Source: Anoxynatronum buryatiense (GTDB lineage: Bacteria; Bacillota; Clostridia; Peptostreptococcales; Tindalliaceae). From it: a DNA stretch of 64,000 nt. Where the stretch lies: NCBI RefSeq assembly GCF_900182905.1, contig NZ_FXUF01000002.1:248001-312000 (forward strand). The letters run 5' to 3'. Shown one piece after another: positions 33,112-42,859 of the stretch (positions within the stretch are counted from its first letter, which is position 1; every line of letters starts with the position of its first letter). Both the position numbers and the translations under genes were made by a program. The notes beneath the pieces were generated by a model that did not search any database, was not told the origin of the DNA, and was given only the letters and a program-made list of their open reading frames with translations.

Positions 33112-36100
33112 ATGCTGCACCTATTAGTGGGACAACAGGTGGAAGAAAAAGCACAGTGGATGTATCAACAGATTCGGCAGATGGTTGATGATGATGACGA
33201 TGAGATGCATCGCATCATTGTCCCCGAACAATTTACGGTACAGGCAGAGCGGGCCTACATGGGAATCACCGGGAGTCAGGGTCTGATGAATCCTGAAGTG
33301 ATCAGTTTTAACCGCCTGGCCTACCGGGTATTTCAGGAAACCGGAGGGCGTACCCGGGTGGTGATTGATGATCTGGGCAAACATATGCTGCTGCGAAAAT
33401 GTCTGATGGATCTGGAACCCCGGCTGACCCTTTATCGGGGCTTGGTTCGGGAACGGGGTCTGGTGGATAAAATGGTGGAAAGTCTGACCGAATGCAAGCA
33501 ATATGAAATCACCCCTGAAATGTTATCAGACATCGCAAAAAAAGTGGAGAATCAACCCTTACTGGCAGACAAACTTCATGACTTGGCCATGGTCTACCAT
33601 TATTTTGAAGAAGCTCTAATAGGGAAGTATATTGACAGAGAAGACCAGTTTGCAGCTCTGATACATCAAATGGAAGCATCAGAAATTGTCAGCAATTCTC
33701 ATTTTTGGATTGATGGTTTTTTCAGTTTCACTCCCCGAATGCTCACGGTGATACAGCAACTGTCCAGAAGAGCCAAAAATGTCTATCTAACGGTGTACGG
33801 CAATGCAGAATGGATTGGACAAAGTGGAGAACCGCTGATGTATCAGATCAATGAATTTCTTCAACGGGTAAAACAGGAAATGCCGGTACGGGTGATGGAT
33901 GCGGATGAATTGCTGGAAAAAACAGAAAAATCCACTGCCCTTACCCATGTCCGAAATGCGTTTCAACAGCTGCCGGTTAAGCCTTGGATGAATGAAACCC
34001 GGCAGGTGCATCTTTTTGCCGCCACCAGTGATGATTCTGAAGTGGATGAAGTGGCGGCCCGTATACGTCAACTGGTGCAGGAGGAAAACTACCGGTATCG
34101 TGAAATAGCAGTTCTCTGCGCCGATCTTGACAATCGCCAGGGAAGTATCAAGCGAGGTTTTGAGCTTCAGGAAATCCCCTTTTTTCTGGATGTAAGGCGC
34201 AAGCAACTGGAGCATCCGCTCATTCGGCTGATTCCAGCAGCACTGGATGTGATTTCCAAAGGATACACTCTGCAAGGCATGTTTACATACATGAAAACCG
34301 GTTATACAGACATGTCTCAGAACGATCTCGAAGCACTGGAAAATGCAGCGCTGGCCCAGGGACTTCGAGGCAGCAGGTGGAAACATCCGGTGGAACGATG
34401 GGAGGAAGAACCAGGGGGAGATCGCCTGAACCAACTGCGTCAGCAGGTGATAGAACCGTTGATCAGACTGGAAGGTGTGTTAAAGAACGGCAATGACGTC
34501 AAAACAATGACCAGAGGGGTATTTCAGTGGCTGAAGGTCCTTGAGGTACCCCGGCAAATCGAAGCAGAAGCTGATGAATTGCAGGAAAGACAAGATCCTG
34601 AAACAGCAGCTCTCATCACCCAGCTTTGGAATCGGTTGATTCAATTGATGGATCAGCTGGTGGAACTCATGGGTGATACAACGATTTCCTTGCGTGAGTA
34701 CAGGCAATTATGGCAGTCAGGTCTTGAAAATATTGAAATCGGGCTTATTCCTCCCAAAAATGATCAGGTGATGGTGGGAACACCAGAACGTTCCCGGCAG
34801 ACGGGTATACGCGCACTGTTTCTGATGGGCGTCAATGATGGCGTTTTACCGGCGGTACCCGGAAACACCGGCGTACTTCTGGAAACAGAGAAAGCGGTGT
34901 TGCAGCAGCAAGGATGCCCCCTGGGAGTTGAAAGTGAAGTGCGGCAGGCGCACGAGATGCTGACCATCCATTTGGCTCTGGCCCGGCCAAGGGACTTGCT
35001 ATGGGTCAGCTATAGCCTGGCAGGAATTGAAGGCGAAGCAAAAAGACCCTCTATCCTTGTGGATCGGTTGCGAAAAATGTTTCCAAAGGTTCCGTTAAAC
35101 AGCAATCTGACGACGACGGCAGCGTCTGATTTGGGTCGTTTATGGAGCAGTCGGTACAGCTATCTGGCACTGGCAGGAAGAATGCGGGAGCTGGCAGATG
35201 AAAAAGTGGTGCCATCTTTCTGGAAAGATTTGTTCTACTGGTTTCGCCAACACCCTGACTGGCAAGAAGCAGCAGATAAACTGGCAGAAGCGCTCTTTTA
35301 CCGAAACCAGCCACCGGCCCTTAAGCAAAAACAGGCCCAGGCACTTTTTGGAAATGAATACCGAGGCACAGTCAGTCGCCTGGAACTGTTTAATCGATGT
35401 CCCTTTGCTCACTTTGTCAGATATGGATTAAAGCCATCCCCCAGAAAACAGCGGGAAATTCTGGCACCAGATATGGGAACACTGCTCCACGAAATGATGG
35501 ACACCTTCGGTAGACATTTGCAAAAAGCCGGTCTTGATCCCCGTTCACTGGAAGAAAATACCATCAGACAATTGACAGAAACCATGGCAGATCAGCTGGT
35601 GGATGATTTTCAGTACGGTGTTTTCAACAGCAGTGCCCGGTTACAATACCAGGGACACCGTTTGAAACGGGTGAGTCGACGGGCGGTTGACACCATGCTC
35701 CACCATCTGCGCCAAACAGGTTTTCAACCCTTTGCCTATGAAATTCGTTTTGGAGGCAGCGAAGGAGACGATGTCCTGACATCCTTTCAAATTTCAACGG
35801 GAGATGGCACCCGAATCTCTCTGGAGGGACGTATTGACAGGCTTGATCACCTTGTGACAGAGGAAGCCACCTATTATCGGGTCATCGACTACAAATCAGG
35901 GAAACAGACATTTTCACTGACGGAACTGATGTATGGACTGCAACTGCAGTTGCTGGTATATCTGATGGCAGCGTTGAAACAGCACGAAGGAACAGAAAAT
36001 GAACCGTCAAAACCGGCGGGAATGTTCTACTTTTACCTGGATGATCCGCTGGTCAATATGAATACTGATGACGAGGCGGCTGCCCGGGAAGAAATACGCA

Positions 36101-36522
36101 AGCAATTGAAAATGAACGGGCTGGTTCTTGAGAATCTGGAAATAATTCGGGAAATGGATCACAGCATGGAACAGGATTCCATGTTAATTCCAGCGGGTAT
36201 CACAAAAGCGGGTGAGTTGAAAAAAAGCAGCAGCACCATTTCCGAAGACGACTTAGGGATGCTTCAACGGTATGTATGCCGACAGATTGGCGAAACGGCC
36301 ACGGCCATTCTTCAAGGAGAGATTCAGGCATCTCCCGCCCGTTTAAAGAACTGGAAAGCCTGCCATTACTGTGAATATCAGAGCATTTGTCAATATGATG
36401 AGCAATTTGAGGATAACCAGCCCCGCAAACTTACGGCAATGAAAGACAGTGAGGCCCTGCAGAAAATGAGGGAGTGCCTGATGCCGGAAAAGGAGGAATC
36501 CCATGAACCGTTGGACCATTGA
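33112..36522 (+). CDS. addB: AddB, helicase-nuclease subunit B
   Basis: A 1136-residue subunit of the AddAB enzyme that processes double-strand breaks for recombination. The start LHLLVGQQVEEKAQWM leads into a degenerate Walker-like region. The C-terminal RecB-like nuclease has VIDYKSGKQTFSL as its catalytic core. The four iron-sulfur cysteines are one in LFNRCPFAHFVRYGL and three in ACHYCEYQSICQYD. Of the possible starts, ATG 33112 lies nine bases from AGGAGG and ATG 33106 only three, so 33112 is preferred. It overlaps addA by 20 bases. Confidence 0.95.
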   Translation: MLHLLVGQQVEEKAQWMYQQIRQMVDDDDDEMHRIIVPEQFTVQAERAYMGITGSQGLMNPEVISFNRLAYRVFQETGGRTRVVIDDLGKHMLLRKCLMDLEPRLTLYRGLVRERGLVDKMVESLTECKQYEITPEMLSDIAKKVENQPLLADKLHDLAMVYHYFEEALIGKYIDREDQFAALIHQMEASEIVSNSHFWIDGFFSFTPRMLTVIQQLSRRAKNVYLTVYGNAEWIGQSGEPLMYQINEFLQRVKQEMPVRVMDADELLEKTEKSTALTHVRNAFQQLPVKPWMNETRQVHLFAATSDDSEVDEVAARIRQLVQEENYRYREIAVLCADLDNRQGSIKRGFELQEIPFFLDVRRKQLEHPLIRLIPAALDVISKGYTLQGMFTYMKTGYTDMSQNDLEALENAALAQGLRGSRWKHPVERWEEEPGGDRLNQLRQQVIEPLIRLEGVLKNGNDVKTMTRGVFQWLKVLEVPRQIEAEADELQERQDPETAALITQLWNRLIQLMDQLVELMGDTTISLREYRQLWQSGLENIEIGLIPPKNDQVMVGTPERSRQTGIRALFLMGVNDGVLPAVPGNTGVLLETEKAVLQQQGCPLGVESEVRQAHEMLTIHLALARPRDLLWVSYSLAGIEGEAKRPSILVDRLRKMFPKVPLNSNLTTTAASDLGRLWSSRYSYLALAGRMRELADEKVVPSFWKDLFYWFRQHPDWQEAADKLAEALFYRNQPPALKQKQAQALFGNEYRGTVSRLELFNRCPFAHFVRYGLKPSPRKQREILAPDMGTLLHEMMDTFGRHLQKAGLDPRSLEENTIRQLTETMADQLVDDFQYGVFNSSARLQYQGHRLKRVSRRAVDTMLHHLRQTGFQPFAYEIRFGGSEGDDVLTSFQISTGDGTRISLEGRIDRLDHLVTEEATYYRVIDYKSGKQTFSLTELMYGLQLQLLVYLMAALKQHEGTENEPSKPAGMFYFYLDDPLVNMNTDDEAAAREEIRKQLKMNGLVLENLEIIREMDHSMEQDSMLIPAGITKAGELKKSSSTISEDDLGMLQRYVCRQIGETATAILQGEIQASPARLKNWKACHYCEYQSICQYDEQFEDNQPRKLTAMKDSEALQKMRECLMPEKEESHEPLDH

Positions 36523-39500
36523 ACAGAAGGCGGCCATTGAAACCCGCGGTTCCAACCTGTTGGTTTCAGCGGCGGCCGGATCAGGAAAGACTGCTGTTTT
36601 AATTCAGCGGATCATCCAACTGGTTTTGGATGATGGTGTGGATATCGACCGGTTACTGGTGGTCACTTTCACCCGGGCGGCAGCGGCAGAAATGCGGGAA
36701 CGGGCGGCAATGGCTCTCATGAAAAGTCTGGATACCCACCCACAGAAAGAAGCTTTTATCCGCAGGCAGCTGGCTCTTGTAAATCAGGCTTTCATCATGA
36801 CTTTTCATGCCTTTTGCATTCGGGTAATCCAGCAACATTATTACCTGATTGATCTTGAACCGGCATTTAGAACGGCTGATCAGTCTGAAACAAATCTATT
36901 GCAACAGGAAGCATTGGATGAACTGCTGGAAACAACCTATGAGGAAGCAGATCCCCATTTTTTAAAACTGGTGGAAATGTACTGTCATAACCGGAACGAC
37001 CAGGCACTGGAAACCATGATCCTGAGTTTACATGCCTTTTCCCGGAGCCAGCCCAAACCGGACGAATGGCTGCAGGATCAGGCGGCGGCCTTTCGGCTTT
37101 CTCCTCAGGAACTGGCAGATTCTGCCTGGGTAACCCAGCTGACAACTCAAACAATGGTGAAACTCAATGAGGCTGCATCGCTTCTGGAAGAGGCGATTGC
37201 CATTGCCAACCGTCCAGATGGGCCCGAGCCCTATTTAAAGCGATTGCTGCCGGAACTGGCAGATATCAGACGTCTGATTGAGGATGGAAATCATCAGCAG
37301 AAAACTCTCTTTCAGGAGATCCACAGCTTGGAATTTCAGCGGCTTCCACCCTGCCGGGATGGAGATGATGCCCTGAAAGAGGCGGCCAAATCCCTGCGGG
37401 ATCAAGTCAAAAAAGAAGTGAAGGATCTTCAGGAAAAGTGGTATTTTCGCTCCCTGGAAGACTTTTCTCAGGATCATCAGCAGGTGGCGGAAGCCATGGC
37501 ATTTTTGACACGTCTTGTCAGTCGCTTTGATGAAGGCTATCGACATAAAAAAGAAGAACGCCAGGTGCTTGACTTCAACGATCTGGAGCATCGCGCCCTG
37601 GATATTTTGGAGATAGACGCTGCCAGTTCATTCTACCGCAACCACTTCAAAGCCATATTCATCGATGAGTATCAAGACAGCAACCGGGTTCAGGAAGCCC
37701 TCATAGCGCAGATTAAAGAGCCGGACAACTTGTTTATGGTGGGGGATGTGAAACAAAGCATTTACCGTTTCCGTTTGGCTGAGCCGGAATTATTTATGGA
37801 TAAATATCGTCAGTTTACACCGGAATCTGGCAGTCTCAACCAACGCATTGATCTGAAACGCAACTTCCGCAGCCGTCCGGCCATTCTTCAGGCTGTGAAC
37901 ACTGTGTTTCGCCACATCATGTCGGAAACACTTGGAGAAATTACTTATGATGATGCCGCCTCTCTGGAACCTGGCAATCAGGACCTCATCAACATGAAAC
38001 AACTTCCGGTGCAGGTACATCTGCTGGAAAGAAAAAACGCAATGGACACACATATTGATGAAGCCGGTGCAGCCACCCATGAAGATGAGGTGCAGGAGCT
38101 GCTGGAGGAATGGACAGATCAGGAGGCGGAAGCGCATCTGCTGGTGCGGCAAATCCGACAGCTGATGAAGGAGACGATTGAAGATCCCAAAGAGGATCAT
38201 CCACGTCATGTGAGATACCGGGACATCACCATCTTACTCAGAGCTCCCGGGAACCAGGCACCCCATTTTATGGAAGTGTTTTCCCGGGAAGGCATTCCCG
38301 TCTATGCCGATCTGGGCACCGGCTTTTTCGACTCTCTTGAAATTCAGCTTTTTTTGAACCTGCTGCGAATCATTGATAATCGCCGGCAGGATATGCCGCT
38401 ACTCAGCGTGCTGCGTTCACCTTTCGGACACTTTTCAACGGAAGAATTGACCACCATTCGTCTGAGCAGCCGGCATACTGGTTTTTATGAATGCTTCGAG
38501 GCCGCAGGAGAAGCTGAAACGCCACTGGGTGAAAAAGTGCGCGGATTTTTGAACCAGTTGCAGTCATGGCGAAACCGACTGCGGCAACTGACACTGACAG
38601 ATTTTCTCTGGTGGTTGTTTTCTCAGGCGGGATTTGACGCTCTTTGTGCGGCAATGCCTGGCGGCCAGCAACGGCAGGCCAATGTGCGTATTCTTCTCAA
38701 ACGTGCAGAAGAATATGCAGCAGCGAATGAAAGCAGCCTGTACGGGTTTTTAACCTATGTGGAAAAACTTGTTTTTCGCCAGCGTAATGATATTGGACCC
38801 GCCAGAACATTGACAGAAAATGACGATGTTGTGCGAATGATGTCCATTCACAAAAGTAAAGGATTGGAGTTTCCAGTGGTCATTTTGGCAGGCCTGGGGA
38901 AACGGTTTAACCGCAGAGATTTACAATCACCGCTGCTGATGCACCGCTCCCTGGGCATCGGGCCTCTCTATGTGAATCCAGATCTTCGTATTAAGCGAAA
39001 TACCCTTGCCCGGATTGCCATTCTGGAAAAAAGCCGGATGGAGAGTTTGTCGGAGGAAATGCGGGTTCTGTACGTTGCCATGACCCGGGCGCAACATCAA
39101 CTGATCATGACAGGTACCATATCTGATCTACCAGCGGCCATTACCCGTTGGGCAGGACCTTTTAGCCAGGGGAAACTGATGAAGGCACAGCAGCTTCTGG
39201 ACTGGCTGGGGCCGGTATGGGTCAGGCTGCCGGAGGCGGTTGTCCTGCATGAACTGGCAGAAATACCTGCAAATAAGGCAATGATTCCAAGTGATGCAAA
39301 TTGGTCATTTTATTGCTGGAATCGTTCAGACTTGCTTCAGGTTCACCTGGAAAGGGATGCACAGCAACAGCAGTTTAAAAAAGAACTGCTGGCAGAGTCG
39401 CCAGTCATGAATGATACTCACCGGCACATTTTTGAAACCCGGTTTACCTGGCAGTATCCTTTTGAGACCGATAGCCAGACACCGGGAAAAATCAGCGTTA

Positions 39501-40105
39501 CTGAAAGTATCAAACGACCAGACCTCGTGGAAATGGAAAGGCCTCAGGCAGTGCCGCTAATGCCCCTTCCCAGATTTATGGAGAGTCATCAGCAGTTGTC
39601 AGCGGCAGATCGGGGAACGGCAGTTCACTACGTCTTGCAGCATATGAACTTTAAGGCAGCCCAGCGGCTGGAAGATATTCAGCATCAGATTGATACCATG
39701 GTGAAAACCGAGATGATTTCACAGGAAGAAGCAGCTGTGGTAGACCCGCAGGTGATAAAAGGGTTGTTGGAAAGTGAACTCGGCAGACGGATGTTGAAGG
39801 CGACGAAGATTTTCCGCGAACTTCCCTTCGTGCTTCGTTCACCAGACAAGGAAGGTGTGCTGATTCAGGGGATCATTGACTGCTGCTTCGAAGAAGAAGG
39901 CCAATGGGTGCTGGTTGACTATAAGACTGATCACGTCGTTCTAGAGAAGCTAGCCCGCTGGGCGGCAGGATATCAACCCCAACTGGCCCTGTATCGGCAG
40001 GCATTGACCACTCTCTCGGGAAAAAAAGTGAAAGAAACGCTGCTCTATCATTTGTACTTGGAGCAAGTCATACAAATCCCCCATCAAAACGAATCGGTTT
40101 TATGA
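36503..40105 (+). CDS. addA: AddA, helicase-nuclease subunit A
   Basis: A 1200-residue UvrD/PcrA-like helicase with a C-terminal nuclease, partner of AddB. Walker A is SAAAGSGKTAVLIQRI (about residues 22-37), TFTRAAAAEMRER follows, the DExx box is IFIDEYQDSN, motif III-like MVGDVKQSIYRFRLAEP, motif V-like MSIHKSKGLEFPVVI and motif VI VLYVAMTRAQHQL. The nuclease signature is VLVDYKTDHV near the end, followed by YQPQLALYRQAL. Full length, no sign of damage. The start GAGGAATCCC ATG lies within addB, so the two are translationally coupled. Confidence 0.97.
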   Translation: MNRWTIEQKAAIETRGSNLLVSAAAGSGKTAVLIQRIIQLVLDDGVDIDRLLVVTFTRAAAAEMRERAAMALMKSLDTHPQKEAFIRRQLALVNQAFIMTFHAFCIRVIQQHYYLIDLEPAFRTADQSETNLLQQEALDELLETTYEEADPHFLKLVEMYCHNRNDQALETMILSLHAFSRSQPKPDEWLQDQAAAFRLSPQELADSAWVTQLTTQTMVKLNEAASLLEEAIAIANRPDGPEPYLKRLLPELADIRRLIEDGNHQQKTLFQEIHSLEFQRLPPCRDGDDALKEAAKSLRDQVKKEVKDLQEKWYFRSLEDFSQDHQQVAEAMAFLTRLVSRFDEGYRHKKEERQVLDFNDLEHRALDILEIDAASSFYRNHFKAIFIDEYQDSNRVQEALIAQIKEPDNLFMVGDVKQSIYRFRLAEPELFMDKYRQFTPESGSLNQRIDLKRNFRSRPAILQAVNTVFRHIMSETLGEITYDDAASLEPGNQDLINMKQLPVQVHLLERKNAMDTHIDEAGAATHEDEVQELLEEWTDQEAEAHLLVRQIRQLMKETIEDPKEDHPRHVRYRDITILLRAPGNQAPHFMEVFSREGIPVYADLGTGFFDSLEIQLFLNLLRIIDNRRQDMPLLSVLRSPFGHFSTEELTTIRLSSRHTGFYECFEAAGEAETPLGEKVRGFLNQLQSWRNRLRQLTLTDFLWWLFSQAGFDALCAAMPGGQQRQANVRILLKRAEEYAAANESSLYGFLTYVEKLVFRQRNDIGPARTLTENDDVVRMMSIHKSKGLEFPVVILAGLGKRFNRRDLQSPLLMHRSLGIGPLYVNPDLRIKRNTLARIAILEKSRMESLSEEMRVLYVAMTRAQHQLIMTGTISDLPAAITRWAGPFSQGKLMKAQQLLDWLGPVWVRLPEAVVLHELAEIPANKAMIPSDANWSFYCWNRSDLLQVHLERDAQQQQFKKELLAESPVMNDTHRHIFETRFTWQYPFETDSQTPGKISVTESIKRPDLVEMERPQAVPLMPLPRFMESHQQLSAADRGTAVHYVLQHMNFKAAQRLEDIQHQIDTMVKTEMISQEEAAVVDPQVIKGLLESELGRRMLKATKIFRELPFVLRSPDKEGVLIQGIIDCCFEEEGQWVLVDYKTDHVVLEKLARWAAGYQPQLALYRQALTTLSGKKVKETLLYHLYLEQVIQIPHQNESVL

Positions 40106-40145
40106 ATGAAGATGAAGAAAAAATTTGACGGAAAGAAGTGATGAT

Positions 40146-41210
40146 ATGAAATCAGATGCATTCAGCTTTGCCAGCGACAATTGTGCGGGTGTACATCCGA
40201 CAGTCATGGCGGCCATGGCGGCGGCCAATGAGGGGTATGTACACTCCTATGGCGATGACGTTTATACCGGAGAAGCAGTGGCAAAAATTAACCGCCTATT
40301 CGGAGGAGAAGCTTCTGTTTTTCTGGTATACAACGGGACTGGTGCCAATGTCACCGGCATTTCTCACCTGATTCGCTCGTATCAAACTGTTTATTGTGCT
40401 GCTGCTGCCCACATTCATGTGGACGAATGCGGTTCCTTGGAGCATTATGCCGGATGCAAAGTGGTGGCACTGCCCTCTGATGACGGTAAAATAACACCAG
40501 AAGCGATTGAGCCTTGCCTGGTAGGAATTGGAGACGAGCACCGCTCACAGCCCGGGCTGATCTCCATTACACAGCCCACTGAATATGGAGTACTCTATAC
40601 TCCTGATGAAATTCGGCAGTTAGCTGATTTTGCCCATAGCAGCGGAATGAAACTTCACATGGATGGTGCCAGAATCGCCAACGCATCAGCTGCACTCAAC
40701 TTGCCGCTGGAACACTTCACCACTGCGTGTGGCGTTGACCTCGTCTCCTTCGGAGCGGCAAAAAATGGAATGATGTTTGGTGAAGCGGTGGTATTTCTGG
40801 ATCAAGAGGCGGCCAGGGCATTTCCCTATGTGCGCAAACAGGGCATGCAGCTGCACTCGAAAATGCGTTTTATGGCTGCTCAGTTTATCGCCATGCTGAC
40901 GGATAATTTGTGGCTTGAAAATGCCCGCCATGCCAATGCAATGACGCGCCGCTTGTATGAAGGGCTGTGCCATATCAATGAAATCAAGGTGACGCGGCCG
41001 GTGCACTGCAATGCTATTTTTGCCTGTTTTCCAAAGGAATTGATTGCTCCCATGCAGGAGCGGTTTCATTTCTATGTCTGGGATGAATCCATTAATGAAG
41101 TGCGTCTGATGACCTCCTTTCAGACGACAGCAAAAGAAGTGGATGCTTTTTTGACTGCATTGGTTGAAGAAGCGGGTAAATCAACAATAGAAGGGGTAAA
41201 AGTAAATTAA
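40146..41210 (+). CDS. ltaE: Low-specificity L-threonine aldolase
   Basis: A 354-residue PLP enzyme of the beta-eliminating lyase family that splits threonine or allo-threonine into glycine and acetaldehyde. It opens FASDNCAGVHPTVMAAM, with YGDDVYTGEA and FLVYNGTGANVTGI; LHMDGARIANA carries the PLP-contact Asp and VSFGAAKNGMMFGEA the Schiff-base lysine. ATG 40146 is preferred over TTG 40125, as GAAAGAAGTG lies just ahead of it. It is 40 bases behind addA and may be co-transcribed. Confidence 0.93.
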   Translation: MKSDAFSFASDNCAGVHPTVMAAMAAANEGYVHSYGDDVYTGEAVAKINRLFGGEASVFLVYNGTGANVTGISHLIRSYQTVYCAAAAHIHVDECGSLEHYAGCKVVALPSDDGKITPEAIEPCLVGIGDEHRSQPGLISITQPTEYGVLYTPDEIRQLADFAHSSGMKLHMDGARIANASAALNLPLEHFTTACGVDLVSFGAAKNGMMFGEAVVFLDQEAARAFPYVRKQGMQLHSKMRFMAAQFIAMLTDNLWLENARHANAMTRRLYEGLCHINEIKVTRPVHCNAIFACFPKELIAPMQERFHFYVWDESINEVRLMTSFQTTAKEVDAFLTALVEEAGKSTIEGVKVN

Positions 41211-41258
41211 CCCGAAAAGTTCAGGTGTTACCCAGTACAGTCGAAAGGAGGCATTCCT

Positions 41259-41513
41259 ATGAATTTCGAAGGATTTGAACAATATCTGCGTCAGCAGGGA
41301 ATCTGTACTGAACATGAAATCAGAGAAGTCATCGCCCGAATCAGTTGGGTGGAAACCACACTGAACATTAGCCTTGACCATTTAACCAAAAACGAAGCAG
41401 AACTGCTGGCTTTTCGGGATACATTGCTGGAAATCATTGGTTCCGAAGAGAAAACAGAGGATTTTTTCCGGGCATTACGCTCCTACTATGACTTTCATCA
41501 AGGTCTTTCATAA
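41259..41513 (+). CDS. Small helical protein of unknown function (84 residues)
   Basis: An 84-residue soluble protein with a very good ribosome-binding site (AAAGGAGG). It is acidic and predicted all-helical: FEGFEQYLRQQGICTEHEI, ITRI-like IARISWVETTL, KNEAELLAFRDTLLEII and FFRALRSYYDFHQGL. The last pattern resembles the N-terminal SAM-like (core-binding) domain of tyrosine recombinases, but no catalytic domain follows. It may be a free-standing relative or the resemblance may be chance. It sits between threonine aldolase and a DUF6544-like gene. Confidence 0.72.
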   Translation: MNFEGFEQYLRQQGICTEHEIREVIARISWVETTLNISLDHLTKNEAELLAFRDTLLEIIGSEEKTEDFFRALRSYYDFHQGLS

Positions 41514-41590
41514 GAATGATCCACCTGTGACAATCTGATTGACAAACCAACCATAACAGGTTAATAAACGTAAAGGATTGATCAGACAGC

Positions 41591-42520
41591 ATGAACAGCC
41601 TCACCATCGTTGGATATACATTTGTAGGGTTCATCATATTTTTGCTGGTGATTTTCTGGTCAGGGTTAAAGCGACCAGTCAAATCCCTTGCCCCCGACTT
41701 GCCTGATGTAATCAATGCCGAACAAAGCGCAAATATCAGAGAAGAGTCCATTGGCATGAAGCGTGCCCACTTGCCTGTACCGGTTCGGGACCACTTGGTA
41801 TCGGTTTTTCCTGAAGGGCAACCCTCAACAACAACAGCAGTGGTATGGGGTATAGCCCGCTACCGGATTTCCGGGTTATGGATGCCGCTTCGATATGAAA
41901 CCTGGTGTCAATCGGGAAATGCCTTTCTCAGACACTTGACTTTTTTCTGGCACGGAAAAACCATCATCAAAGGCATTGATTTTTTTCTTGACAGCATTGG
42001 TGCATTACAGGCTAACGGAGTGATCCCAATGAATGAAAGTGGAAAGAAAGTGACTGAAAGTCAGTGGATCAGCTTTTGGGCAGAGAGCTTGGTGCTGGGC
42101 CTGGTGGACCTGGATGATGATCGCCTGAAGTGGAAAGAGGCTGAGACAGGGTCGGTACTTCTGGAACTGCCGCCTTTCTCGGAAAAAGAGTCATGTGATG
42201 CCTGTTTCCTTCATCTGAGGTTTCATGCCAAAACAGGAAGAATTGAAACCATTAAAGCCCAACGATATCAGGGACAACTGGCAACGGAAAGAATCTCCTG
42301 GTTTCTTCATGTGAAAAAATGGCACCAGCATGAAACCAACTGGATTCCCGAGTATACCGTTCGGTGGGGAAATCAGCGGAAGCCTTGGTGTCATTACCGG
42401 GTGGATGGCATCAGACGGGATGTTCCTGTGGATGAAATGTTTCAGCAGGTTAAGCCTCACCAATATGAAAAAGACAGACTTCAGAGTAAAAAACGGGGAA
42501 AACAGCGGATAAAACGTTAA
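41591..42520 (+). CDS. DUF6544-like membrane-anchored protein
   Basis: A 309-residue protein with one N-terminal transmembrane helix (YTFVGFIIFLLVIFW) and a long soluble part. The sequence order YRISGLWMPLRYETWCQSG, HGKTIIKGIDFFLDSIGAL, then an acidic FWAESLVLGLVDLD, an RIETIKAQRYQG strand and a closing FHRV-like region with WIPEYTVRWGN agrees with the DUF6544 outline as I remember it. This is a resemblance, not a computed match. The C-terminus is very basic (KSKKRGKQRIKR-like). No function can be given. A strong terminator follows 28 bases behind. Confidence 0.7.
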   Translation: MNSLTIVGYTFVGFIIFLLVIFWSGLKRPVKSLAPDLPDVINAEQSANIREESIGMKRAHLPVPVRDHLVSVFPEGQPSTTTAVVWGIARYRISGLWMPLRYETWCQSGNAFLRHLTFFWHGKTIIKGIDFFLDSIGALQANGVIPMNESGKKVTESQWISFWAESLVLGLVDLDDDRLKWKEAETGSVLLELPPFSEKESCDACFLHLRFHAKTGRIETIKAQRYQGQLATERISWFLHVKKWHQHETNWIPEYTVRWGNQRKPWCHYRVDGIRRDVPVDEMFQQVKPHQYEKDRLQSKKRGKQRIKR

Positions 42521-42548
42521 AACCACAATGTTTAGAGTCGTACCAGTC

Positions 42549-42597
42549 AAAAGCCCTTTAGGTGAACCGCGTCAGGTTCACCTAAAGGGCTTTTAAT
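42549..42597 (+). terminator. Very strong intrinsic terminator
   Basis: A perfect 20-bp stem: AAAAGCCCTTTAGGTGAACC (42549-42568) with its complement at 42575-42594, six-base loop, T-rich tail. It separates the DUF6544-like gene from the formate dehydrogenase operon and would stop traffic from both sides. Confidence 0.92.
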
Positions 42598-42696
42598 TTG
42601 GAAGATGGCTGGTGTCAAAATCAGCCATTTCATGTACATATCAGATCACTGATAAGAACTGAGGACAAATACCCCGAAGGTGAAAGACAAATAGCC

Positions 42697-42725
42697 TTGA
42701 CGAACCGGGACAATATTTGTAAAAT
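42697..42725 (+). promoter_or_regulatory. Promoter of the formate dehydrogenase-rnfCD operon
   Basis: TTGACG (42697-42702) and TAAAAT (42720-42725) with a 17-base spacer, about 135 bases ahead of fdhE. No sigma-54 motif (GG-N10-GC) was found. No other gene lies in 42598-42859. Confidence 0.65.
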
Positions 42726-42859
42726 AAAGTAAAGTCAGACATTATCGAAAATCGTGAAGTTGACTCGAACTTATGCGAAATGGTTAGATATTTAACAAAC
42801 AATTTGGCGGCTTTCAGTATGATGACGAAAGCAGCACCTATAAGATAAGGAGGGGGCGA

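Noticed and set aside
42598-42859. Sigma-54 promoter for the formate dehydrogenase operon
   Set aside because: No GG-N10-GC element at the right place; a sigma-A-type promoter at 42697-42725 is sufficient.
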